Shown one piece after another: positions 16,604-23,812 of a DNA stretch of 54,626 nucleotides. How positions within the stretch are numbered: position 1 is the first letter of the stretch; each line of letters starts with the position of its first letter. The stretch comes from Lysinibacillus sp. FJAT-14745 (GTDB lineage Bacteria > Bacillota > Bacilli > Bacillales_A > Planococcaceae). The stretch spans positions 178,477 through 233,102 of the forward strand of contig NZ_LITM01000002.1 of assembly GCF_001275675.1 (NCBI RefSeq), given 5' to 3'. The translations under genes were made by a program, and so were the position numbers. The notes under the pieces were generated by a model. The model had not been told where the DNA came from. It was given only the letters and a program-made list of their open reading frames with translations, and ran no database searches.

Positions 16604-16923
16604 TATTCTCTCCCTACTTAACTTATTTTGAAAACATTATCCACTAGTATTATATACCAATAATCTAATATTCTACCAGCAATGATATAATGATTAAAAT
16701 CTCAATATATTCTCCATTGTCAGTTTCTCTTTACTATATTGTAATTACTGTCCTCCACAATTCATCGTTCTACTAGCAAGATAAAACTCATCGCTATTCT
16801 TTGTGGATTTGCGGTATTAGTTCCCTATTTTTAGCTAGACATAACACTAATTAATGTTTTATTATAAAACGATTAGAGAAATTGACATCAGCAAATTAAT
16901 AAATTGTAGTGAGGTGTTCTTTA

Positions 16924-17517
16924 ATGACAAATAGTAAAATGAATCCGAAAGTTGATGAATTTTTAAGTAAAGCTAAAAAGTGGCAAGAAGAATATTCGGC
17001 GTTGAGAAATATTGTACTTGACTGTGAACTGACTGAAGAATTTAAATGGATGCATCCTTGTTACACGCTTGAGAACAAGAACATCGTGTTAATACATGGA
17101 TTTAAAGATTATTGTGCGCTTCTTTTTCACAAAGGTGCCTTGTTAAAGGATGTACATGGGATTCTAATTCAACAGACTGAAAATGTACAGGCGGCGCGTC
17201 AAATACGTTTCACTAGCGTTCAAGAAATAGTTGGAATGGAATCGATCATAAAAGACTATATTTATGAGGCCATTGAAGTTGAAAAAGCAGGTTTAGAAGT
17301 GCCAATGAAAGAGCATAAGGAATATATAATTCCTGAAGAACTTCACAATAAATTCGATGAAATGCCTACTTTGAAAACTGCCTTTGAAGAATTGACGCCA
17401 GGACGACAAAGAGCATATATTTTACATTTTTCTCAACCTAAACAATCCAAAACGCGCGTGTCTAGAATTGAAAAATGCACGCAGCAAATTCTCGATGGAA
17501 AAGGATTAAATGATTAA
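16924..17517 (+). CDS. YdeI/DUF1801 family protein
   Basis: 197 residues, the length of Bacillus subtilis YdeI. The DUF1801 fold is seen in EEFKWMHPCYTLENKNIVLI followed by GFKDYCALLFHKGALLKD. The C-terminal part has the YdeI-type TPGRQRAYILHFSQPKQSKT stretch with many basic residues. The biochemical function is unknown. The start is the ATG after GAGGTG, five codons inside the longest frame. It is a single gene with its own terminator. Confidence 0.88.
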   Translation: MTNSKMNPKVDEFLSKAKKWQEEYSALRNIVLDCELTEEFKWMHPCYTLENKNIVLIHGFKDYCALLFHKGALLKDVHGILIQQTENVQAARQIRFTSVQEIVGMESIIKDYIYEAIEVEKAGLEVPMKEHKEYIIPEELHNKFDEMPTLKTAFEELTPGRQRAYILHFSQPKQSKTRVSRIEKCTQQILDGKGLND

Positions 17518-17543
17518 GTTTATGGAGTCACGCCTTTAAATAT

Positions 17544-17577
17544 AAAGTCCAATTTCAAAATTAAGAAATTGGACTTT
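17544..17577 (+). terminator. terminator of the ydeI-like gene
   Basis: AAAGTCCAATTTC pairs with GAAATTGGACTTT around an 8-base loop; a short T-rich tail follows. It may also serve the convergent NUDIX gene. Confidence 0.85.
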
Positions 17578-17635
17578 TATCATTACAAGGGAACAGCGCT
17601 CAATGTCCTTAGACTGCTTCTATTCTTCATAACTG

Positions 17636-18127
17636 TTAATCAAATATTGTATCTTTATTAGGATTTCTTAAAAATTCAAAAAGCATTTTGATCTGAGGAT
17701 CTGTATTTCTCCCTAAAGAAAGCTTCAGTAAATGATCTTCATGATAAAAGTTTACTCCTTTTGTCTCCAAACCATTTCTTGCATGCCCACCAATAACCTC
17801 ACATTGAATAAACAATTTATAATAATGATATGGTTGAGGTGGATGAGGATGCTTATTCATATCCAATACAGCAAGCAATTTCGTAGGAACTACATCGTAT
17901 CCCGCCTCTTCTTTAATTTCTTTTACAATGTTTTCACTAGGCGACAAATCTATATCACAGAAACCACCCGGCAAAGACCATCTATCATCAATTTTTTCTT
18001 TTACCAGTAGTATTTTATTGTTATTAAATACTACTCCTCGAACATCTATTTTAGGTGTTTGATAACCCGTTTCATTAGTAAATAAATCCTTTATTTTCTC
18101 CAGTTCTAATCCAGTGTATTCTTTCAT
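17636..18127 (-). CDS. NUDIX hydrolase with truncated N-terminal domain
   Basis: 163 residues from the ATG at 18125-18127. The Nudix box is present (GGFCDIDLSPSENIVKEIKE then EAGYD), with the expected Gly and Glu residues for Mg-pyrophosphate cleavage. Upstream, the start reads MKEYTGLELEKIKDLF, which corresponds to the second half of the NUDIX_N helical domain that normally adds ~40 more residues at the front. These are missing and replaced by the stub of a HAD gene. The TAATG overlap with that stub may allow translation by restart. The core looks intact, but folding is uncertain. Confidence 0.75.
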   Translation of the reverse strand: MKEYTGLELEKIKDLFTNETGYQTPKIDVRGVVFNNNKILLVKEKIDDRWSLPGGFCDIDLSPSENIVKEIKEEAGYDVVPTKLLAVLDMNKHPHPPQPYHYYKLFIQCEVIGGHARNGLETKGVNFYHEDHLLKLSLGRNTDPQIKMLFEFLRNPNKDTIFD

Positions 18128-18222
18128 TATCTCAGCACTTTGAAAACATTCTGAAAGGTATAATAACAAATTGGTAAAGTATTTGCCAAAGTTCCATCGA
18201 AGTCAAAAATAATAGCTTTCAT
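18127..18222 (-). pseudogene. HAD-superfamily hydrolase, first 28-31 codons only
   Basis: A strong ribosome binding site (GGAGGGGTGG) and ATG start MKAIIFDFDGTLANTLPICY, the unmistakable first motif (DxDGT) of a HAD phosphatase. After about codon 28 the frame runs into NUDIX sequence and stops at a TAA that overlaps the NUDIX ATG. The rest of the HAD gene is gone. This marks a deletion joining two genes that probably once lay in one operon. Confidence 0.85.
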
Positions 18223-18388
18223 ACCATCCACCCCTCCATTTCCAACATTATCAAATGAAGGTTAATTTATCAATATATAGACTACAGGAAAAGTTTAAAG
18301 TCAGATATCTCCATACGAATGCTTCAAATATTGAGTCAGACCAGCAAAATAAAAGAGACTATCTGTTTAGTCAATAGCCTCTTCAATA

Positions 18389-18660
18389 AAATAACAGGTG
18401 TGTTGATTAACCATTTTTATACATCCAAAGAGGCTGATTTCCGCTACGGGCTACTCGCTTTCCTGCGGGCGAGCGTCGAGCCGCTTCCTCCGCTTCGCTC
18501 CGTGCAGGGTCTCGTCTGTCTCGCTTTCCCGCGGGAGTCGAGTAGCCCTACGCTACAATCAGTTAAAATGGAAATATATTGGCAAATTGGTAACGAAAAA
18601 ATCCTTTTATCGCTCAATAATAAACTTATTTTTTCCTAATCAACACGCCTGATAAAATAA
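18389..18660. mobile_element. MITE-like element with CAGGYGTGTTGATTA terminal repeats
   Basis: The ends AACAGGTGTGTTGATTA and (complement) ATCAGGCGTGTTGATTA are inverted repeats ~270 bp apart. Inside is a GC-rich hairpin region bounded by GGGCTACTCG and CGAGTAGCCC, a block common in Bacillales intergenic DNA. The right 76 bp recur inverted at the end of the window (54551-54626) with one mismatch. No transposase is encoded, so it would be moved in trans. It fills most of the 18223-18735 gap. Confidence 0.85.
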
Positions 18661-18735
18661 TAAAACGATTATACTTCTGTTCTGCCAATTCTCGGATATC
18701 ACTTAATCTTTTCCAGCTTTTTAACCCCCTAAATT

Positions 18736-18930
18736 TTACTCTTCCCAGAACAATTCATCTAAGGTTTTATTTAACGTTTTACATATAGCAATACATAAAT
18801 TCAAAGTCGGGTTATATTTACCTAATTCAATTAAACCGATTGTTTGTCTAGTGACCCCCACTTTTTCAGCCAATTCACCTTGTGATAAATCATGTTCAAT
18901 TCGAGCCATTTTTAAACGTATGTTTTTCAT
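18736..18930 (-). CDS. small XRE-family transcriptional regulator
   Basis: 64 residues, essentially a single helix-turn-helix: ARIEHDLSQGELAEKVGVTR then QTIGLIELGKYNPTLNL, as in the YgzD/YozG family. The start is the ATG after GGTGATC; the longer frame adds seven codons. It overlaps the end of the upstream membrane-protein gene by 35 bp, so the two are cotranscribed. Such pairs are common in Bacillales, and the regulator probably controls its own operon through the palindrome at 19504-19521. Confidence 0.9.
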   Translation of the reverse strand: MKNIRLKMARIEHDLSQGELAEKVGVTRQTIGLIELGKYNPTLNLCIAICKTLNKTLDELFWEE

Positions 18931-19447
18931 ACTGATCACCACTATCTTCATCTTCTAACATTCTTTGAATAACTCGATCACTTTTCTTTTTAGCAAGCCC
19001 ATAAAATAAGATTAAAATTCCGGCAATAAATGATGAATACATGAACAGTGATACAAAAAATACCATAAAGAAAAAATATATTGCTTGTGGAGTGCTTTCT
19101 GCATAGTTGAATGCACTGTTAACACCCATAATAATTGCAATAACCATTCCAATAGCCACACCGAAAATAATAAATTTAGTACTTAATTTAAATTTACTTG
19201 CACTATCGTGAATCTCTACTTCATCAGTAAATATGCCGAGATAGGCTGCTCTGCCACAATAGTAAACAGCTGAGAATATTAAAATCAACCGCTCTGTTAA
19301 TACATTTTGTGAGGACACTCCCTCTGTTATGAATTTTATTAGGATCGATATTAAACATATTAACATGACAAAGAAAAAAATCTCTTTATAAATTTTATTT
19401 TGCTGATTTTTAACTCTTTCGTCGACTTTTTTACTTTTCCAAAACAT
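18896..19447 (-). CDS. four-helix membrane protein paired with the XRE regulator
   Basis: 183 residues with four membrane helices (~25-45, ~50-68, ~88-110, ~125-150) and an acidic C-terminus (EDEDSGDQYEKH). Proteins of this shape next to small XRE regulators are frequent in Bacillales, possibly DUF6773-like; the family name is uncertain. AAGGGGAGG precedes the ATG at a slightly long distance. The function is unknown. Confidence 0.7.
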   Translation of the reverse strand: MFWKSKKVDERVKNQQNKIYKEIFFFVMLICLISILIKFITEGVSSQNVLTERLILIFSAVYYCGRAAYLGIFTDEVEIHDSASKFKLSTKFIIFGVAIGMVIAIIMGVNSAFNYAESTPQAIYFFFMVFFVSLFMYSSFIAGILILFYGLAKKKSDRVIQRMLEDEDSGDQYEKHTFKNGSN

Positions 19448-19480
19448 AAATATTTTACCTCCCCTTATTTTATAATTTTA

Positions 19481-19521
19481 ATTATACAAAATATTTGTCT
19501 TTTTGCAATGTATACATTGCA
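19481..19521 (-). promoter_or_regulatory. promoter with an 18-bp palindrome at the -35
   Basis: On the minus strand TTGCAA (19503-19508) and TATAAT (19481-19486) are 16 bp apart. TGCAATGTATACATTGCA (19504-19521) is a perfect 18-bp palindrome covering the -35, a good operator for the XRE regulator encoded downstream. Confidence 0.75.
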
Positions 19522-19603
19522 TTAAGTTAATTATATCTTTCATTAATAAAATGATACCCTTTACTAGTCTGTTTCCATAGATGTTGATTTAACAAATGAC
19601 AAA

Positions 19604-19632
19604 ATGAAAAAAACCACTCATCGTGGAGTGGT
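19604..19632 (-). terminator. terminator of the signal peptidase gene
   Basis: ACCACTC and GAGTGGT arms, followed on the minus strand by TTTTTTTCATTTT. Confidence 0.85.
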
Positions 19633-19672
19633 CATGTTTATTATCTTTATCAAATTTTTAAACTTCAATCTA

Positions 19673-20251
19673 TCAGTTAACTCTGAAGTTAATATGATCG
19701 ATTGGCCAACAGATGATACTTGTTGTACCCATTATTTTTTCTTTCGGAATGAACCCTACCTCAGGAAATCTACTATCTTTACTTATGCGACGATTATCAC
19801 CTAATACAAAGTAATGCCCTTCAGGTACGGTAGTTTCACCTAAGTCTTGTTCTAACGTAAAATCATAAGTAAGTGTCCCAGAATCTGTTAATTCCTTCTT
19901 GTACTGATCTAAATAAGGTTCACTGTACTTTTCACCGTTTATGTATAATTGATCATCCTTATACTCGATTTTATCTCCTGGCAGACCAATTATACGTTTA
20001 ATATAATTTTCTTCTTCATTCATTTTAACAACAACAATGTCAAATCGATCAATCGCTTTAAATTTCGGACCGATTATGTTAAGCATAACACGGTCTTTGT
20101 CTTCCAATGTCGGCATCATAGATTCACCTTTTACAAGTACTGGAGTAAATAAAAAATGCTTGATTAAAAATGCCACCAATAAAGCGAATACAATTGCCTT
20201 TATCCATTCAACAAACTCATTTTTTTGTTTTCCCTGTATTTTTTCCTCCAA
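19673..20251 (-). CDS. lepB: type I signal peptidase
   Basis: 192 residues, typical for Gram-positive SipS/SipT-type enzymes. One N-terminal membrane anchor (AIVFALLVAFLIKHFLF) is followed by the catalytic Ser44 in KGESMMPTL and catalytic Lys85 in NYIKRIIGLPGD. The later boxes are also present (FVLGDNRRISKDSRFPEVG). It removes signal peptides from exported proteins on the outer face of the membrane. The start is TTG at 20249-20251, five bases after AGGAGGTG; no other in-frame start fits. It is a single gene. Bacillales usually have several paralogues, so it need not be essential. Confidence 0.95.
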   Translation of the reverse strand: MEEKIQGKQKNEFVEWIKAIVFALLVAFLIKHFLFTPVLVKGESMMPTLEDKDRVMLNIIGPKFKAIDRFDIVVVKMNEEENYIKRIIGLPGDKIEYKDDQLYINGEKYSEPYLDQYKKELTDSGTLTYDFTLEQDLGETTVPEGHYFVLGDNRRISKDSRFPEVGFIPKEKIMGTTSIICWPIDHINFRVN

Positions 20252-20423
20252 AATTTCACCTCCTACTATTTCTCTTATTTAATACGTCGTATATTTAAAA
20301 TAGTTTCAATTTCAAACCCCAAATAATTAAATATTATATTTTTTTGGAAAGTCACTATAAACAAAGATCAAGAAAATTTTTAATCACCATCGCTATCAGA
20401 AACGATTAAACGGCCTAAGTCCC

Positions 20424-20731
20424 TTAAAGTTCAGGGCTCAAACCGCTGTCATTACCTGAGTTAGTCTGTATCATAGAGTACCATTGTTCTTTCAATTGAT
20501 TTTGAATCATTGACAGTACCTCTAAAAACAGCTCTTCTTTTGATTTATATAGCTTGCAAAAAGTTTCCGTTGATATTCCAACTTCATTAGGAAGTGTAGC
20601 GATACTAGTTAATTTAAATCCTTTCGTTTTCCAACTCTGAGCACAGATATCACGTAACTTTGTTTAAGAAATGGCCTATCTTCTTCAGTAAGATTTTTAG
20701 CCTTCAGATCGGTTCCTCTAATTAATATCAT
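20424..20731 (-). pseudogene. frameshifted, truncated TetR-family regulator
   Basis: The start ATG at 20729-20731 gives KAKNLTEEDRPFLKQ and then a frameshift. The next frame continues as a TetR DNA-binding domain (RDICAQSWKTKGFKLTSIAT, then NEVGISTETFCKLYKSKEEL) and ~30 residues of the next helix before stopping at 20424. The whole ligand-binding domain is absent. An inverted repeat upstream (20752-20770) may be the old operator. The 20252-21205 gap otherwise holds only the small frame at 20950. Confidence 0.8.
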
Positions 20732-20751
20732 TTAGATCAGTCCCTTTCATT

Positions 20752-20770
20752 TCGTACTTTCATTGTACGA
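20752..20770. promoter_or_regulatory. possible TetR operator
   Basis: TCGTAC-N7-GTACGA, a perfect 6-bp inverted repeat 20 bp upstream of the broken TetR gene. Confidence 0.4.
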
Positions 20771-20949
20771 ATCGACTTTCTCTTTTTTCTTACTCAATCC
20801 TTACAAATTTATTAATTTATAACTGAAGGTGAACTGAATAAGCAAGCTAAAAAACCCTCCACAATTGATTGTAGAAGGCAATAGAATAATTTATTTACGA
20901 TAAGCATATTTCTCGGCGTATTATCTATCTCTTAATACAGCGTGCTTAA

Positions 20950-21078
20950 TCACGAATTCGGCTTCGTGCCAAGACTCCTACCGCCGTCATTTTCCCAACG
21001 ATCAATGTCCCAAACAACATCTTCCAAGCCGTCTTGTATTTCTCCGCTAGGAAGGGAACCAGTTATAGAAATACTCAT
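20950..21078 (-). CDS. possible small protein or gene fragment
   Basis: 42 codons beginning MSISITGSLPSGEIQDGLED and ending GTKPNS. The composition looks protein-like (Gly, Asp and Trp spacing in VVWDIDRWENDGG), but there is no ribosome binding site and a stop codon lies just upstream in frame. It could be the remnant of a larger gene in a decayed region next to the TetR pseudogene. Confidence 0.3.
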   Translation of the reverse strand: MSISITGSLPSGEIQDGLEDVVWDIDRWENDGGRSLGTKPNS

Positions 21079-21205
21079 ATTATCATCAATGACATGTTAG
21101 ACATCATCCTTTTTAATAATATTTCATATTTTATATTATGTAATGTTATTTGTTTTGTTCATCACCAAATATGGGTTGTTTTATAGCTAAGAACCTTTTT
21201 TAGAA

Positions 21206-21751
21206 TTATCCTTTAATTCTTCCCATGACAATCGTATTATAATAGTTGCCATCTGACAGGAGTTTATCATTTTTTAAGACACCTTCTACTTCAAAGCCAA
21301 GCTTTTTATAGAGCAAAATTGCTTTGTCATTTGTCTCTACAACATGCAAGGCCATTTTTTTAATGTCATTAGCGTCAGCCCACTCCACTGATGCTTTTAA
21401 AAAATTCTTCCCTATTCCATAGCGCCAAAACGCCTTTAATACACCTACACCAAATTCTACTTTATGAGCAAATCTTTTTAATGGAGACCCCTCACATCTA
21501 GAAAATCCGACGATTCGATTATCGACCACTGCTACTAAACACAAATTCCTTGGACTTTCTGTGTCTTCCTTAATGATCTTTTCAAATCCTGTCGCATCGA
21601 TAAAGCCTTCCCCTTGTTCTCTATCGAAGTTTTCCGTTTCTCCATCAAGTTGTAGCCTCAGATCTGATAATGCTTGAGCATCTTCTATATTGGCAGATCT
21701 AATTGTATAATGAAGTTCGTTTACATTAAATTCTTGGCTGTTTATGAGCAT
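21206..21751 (-). CDS. GNAT family N-acetyltransferase
   Basis: 181 residues, a RimJ/SpeG-like single GNAT domain. FGVGVLKAFWRYGIGKNFLK is the acetyl-CoA loop, and ALHVVETNDKAILLYKKLGF the C-terminal signature. The ATG overlaps the TAA of the upstream isochorismatase-fold gene (TAATG), so they are cotranslated. AAAAAGGGG precedes it. The substrate is unknown. Confidence 0.88.
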   Translation of the reverse strand: MLINSQEFNVNELHYTIRSANIEDAQALSDLRLQLDGETENFDREQGEGFIDATGFEKIIKEDTESPRNLCLVAVVDNRIVGFSRCEGSPLKRFAHKVEFGVGVLKAFWRYGIGKNFLKASVEWADANDIKKMALHVVETNDKAILLYKKLGFEVEGVLKNDKLLSDGNYYNTIVMGRIKG

Positions 21752-22299
21752 TATTGAAACCCCTTTTTACTTATTTTGAAAAAAGTACATGGCTGAATGT
21801 TCACGAATCGATTGTGCCAAACGGACTCGTGGTGCTTTATTATTTGCTGTGCATTTAATACATGACTATCTAGTGTGGTATGTGCACCTTCAACTAAAAT
21901 ATTGTGATGGTATCCATGGCTGTAAGCATTACGAATGGTCGTATCAAGACAAAATTCTGTTTGAGCACCCGCGAAAATAAGCTGTTCAATTTGTTGTTCC
22001 TGTAAGTATTGCGCTAATTCCGTTTGGAAAAATGCATCCCACGTTGTTTTTTGAATCACTTTATCCTCTGGTTGACGTAGAAGCCCATGATATAGATCCC
22101 AGCCAGGCTTGCCAAACGCAAAATCGTCGTCTTTATTTGAATCCGTATGCTGAATAAAAATAATCGGAACTTCGCTGTGCCGTGCCCAAGTTATTAACAT
22201 ATTAATATTTTCTAATACTTTTTCATAATCAAATAAGTAGTTTTCACTATCCAAAAAGAATGCTTCCTGCATATCCACTATAATTAATGCCTGCTTCAT
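21751..22299 (-). CDS. cysteine hydrolase of the isochorismatase family
   Basis: 182 residues. The catalytic triad of the family can be placed: Asp in IIVDMQEAFF, Lys in IQKTTWDAFF and Cys in FAGAQTEFCLDTTI. Such enzymes hydrolyse isochorismate, nicotinamide or other amides and related substrates; which one is not clear here. The start is the ATG after AAAGGAGA, 20 codons inside the longest frame. It is the first gene of a two-gene unit with the GNAT downstream. Confidence 0.88.
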   Translation of the reverse strand: MKQALIIVDMQEAFFLDSENYLFDYEKVLENINMLITWARHSEVPIIFIQHTDSNKDDDFAFGKPGWDLYHGLLRQPEDKVIQKTTWDAFFQTELAQYLQEQQIEQLIFAGAQTEFCLDTTIRNAYSHGYHHNILVEGAHTTLDSHVLNAQQIIKHHESVWHNRFVNIQPCTFFKISKKGFQ

Positions 22300-22375
22300 A
22301 TAGTTCTCCTTTAAGAATCTGACTTTGATTCTCTTATTGTACAAAAATCTATTTTCCATTTAAAGAGAATTATGA

Positions 22376-22420
22376 TAAAAAAAGATAACCCTCCATAGCA
22401 CGATGCCATGAAGGGGGTAA
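22376..22420 (-). terminator. terminator of the stalk-domain protein gene
   Basis: CCCCTTCAT and ATGGAGGG arms, followed by TTATCTTTTTTT on the minus strand. Confidence 0.75.
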
Positions 22421-22428
22421 ACAATATT

Positions 22429-23361
22429 TTATTTCATTAATTCCTCAACAAATTCAACTGGTACATATGTTTTTTTTGGTTCTAATAAAGCTGGTGCTAC
22501 TTTAAAATAACGAAGTGCTTTATTATAGCCATATTCTTTTTGACCACGTGTAATTGTATATGATAATGCGCCTTTAGAAATAATAGCGCCTTTTCCTGTT
22601 GATTCTACTTTATAGCCTAACTCTTCGGCAATTAAACGTAGTGGTACCATTTTAGTACCTTCAACCTCATAAAAGTCTTTATTTATAATTTCTTGTACAG
22701 CAGCTTTAGATGGATCTACTTCACCTGGCTCTTGTGCGATCGTATCTAAAACGACAACTTTTGAAGGTGGTGTTTGTGCTGGGATGCTCATTGTTGCAAT
22801 TGTATAGAACACTAGTAAATGTTGTTCTGCTAAATCCTCAGCCTTTACTTTTTTACCAGACAGGCTAAGTAATTCCGTTTCTTTACCAACATTTAGTTTT
22901 AATGTGTTATCAGTATTCACTAATTCTTTATTGAAAAAGTCAACTTCAACAATTCCCATTTCTTTTGTTTCAACAATAATTACTTCTGGGTTATATTGTG
23001 GTGGATAAATCGTTAGCATTGGTTTATTTGCATACGTGTAAGCCGTTACTTTATCACCTTTTTGTAGTTTAACTTCTTTACCAGTATTATCGAAAACTAG
23101 CGTATCGTTATTTACGACAAAAACATTTGTATTTTTGTCCTCTTTAACAGTGTAATATGTTGAATCCTCACGTTTTTCAACACTCTCAATTGTTCCAGCT
23201 ATTTTAATAAAAATAGGTTGAACTTGTGGATTTTGCTCATTATTATCTTTAGCGTTCGTCACAACCGCTTTCCCTTCGTTCGCTGATGCAGTTGGAGCTA
23301 CTATAGCGCCCCCGATTAATAATGCTGACATGGCAAATGGTACGACTTTCGTCATTTTCAT
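22429..23361 (-). CDS. secreted protein with copper amine oxidase-like (stalk) domain
   Basis: 310 residues. A signal peptide (VVPFAMSALLIGGAIVAPTA) is followed by a beta-rich middle (~45-215). The C-terminal copper amine oxidase N-domain-like fold (~230-310) is seen in MVPLRLIAEELGYKVE, ISKGALSYTITRGQ and YVPVEFVEELM. Despite the name, this domain in Bacillales is a non-catalytic extracellular module. AAGGAGATG precedes the ATG. It is a single gene. Confidence 0.85.
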   Translation of the reverse strand: MKMTKVVPFAMSALLIGGAIVAPTASANEGKAVVTNAKDNNEQNPQVQPIFIKIAGTIESVEKREDSTYYTVKEDKNTNVFVVNNDTLVFDNTGKEVKLQKGDKVTAYTYANKPMLTIYPPQYNPEVIIVETKEMGIVEVDFFNKELVNTDNTLKLNVGKETELLSLSGKKVKAEDLAEQHLLVFYTIATMSIPAQTPPSKVVVLDTIAQEPGEVDPSKAAVQEIINKDFYEVEGTKMVPLRLIAEELGYKVESTGKGAIISKGALSYTITRGQKEYGYNKALRYFKVAPALLEPKKTYVPVEFVEELMK

Positions 23362-23460
23362 AAAAAAGCATCTCCTTCATTTCACGAATTCACTGTAGTA
23401 GTCGGTTATAAAAGAAAAAGGTTACAACATTTCCAACATTTTTATCATTCCCCTAAAAAA

Positions 23461-23495
23461 GCCGTGATTCTTTTTACAATAAAGAATCACGGCTG
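23461..23495 (-). terminator. terminator lying beyond the 21-bp repeat array
   Basis: AGCCGTGATTCTTT pairs with AAAGAATCACGGCT, and TTTTTTA follows on the minus strand. It is the first terminator after the GDPD gene (stop at 23813), so the repeat array between them would be in that gene's 3' untranslated RNA. Confidence 0.85.
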
Positions 23496-23531
23496 TCACT
23501 CATACTATTTGGATGTGTATTTTGTTCGGTT

Positions 23532-23794
23532 CGCGGGTATTCGTTCATCTTCCGCGGGTATTCCCCTGCTTCGCGCGGGTATTCACTCATCTTCCGCGGG
23601 TATTTTCCTGCTTCGCGCGGGTATTCGTTCATCTTCCGCGGGTATTTTCCTGCCTCGCGCGGGTATTCGCTCACCTTCCGCAGGTATTTTCCTGCCTCGC
23701 GCGGGTATTCGCTCACCTTCCGCGGGTATTTCCCTGCTTCGCGCGGGTATTCGTCCATCTTCCGCGGGTATTTCCCTGCTTCGCGTGGGTAATT
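23532..23794. repeat. 21-bp phased repeat array 2 (core CGCGGGTATT)
   Basis: Twelve uninterrupted 21-bp units start at 23532, and a degenerate thirteenth starts at 23784. Odd units end in a CATCTTC- or CACCTTC-type spacer and even units in a CCTGCTTCG- or CCTGCCTCG-type spacer, giving a 42-bp higher-order period. Because 21 is a multiple of three, several frames stay open through it, but none has a start with a ribosome binding site. Confidence 0.95.
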
Positions 23795-23812
23795 ACATTA
23801 AATTACATCAAA

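Noticed and set aside
18319..18639. 106-codon frame
   Set aside because: It lies across the MITE and its GC-rich hairpins; no ribosome binding site and no protein-like composition.
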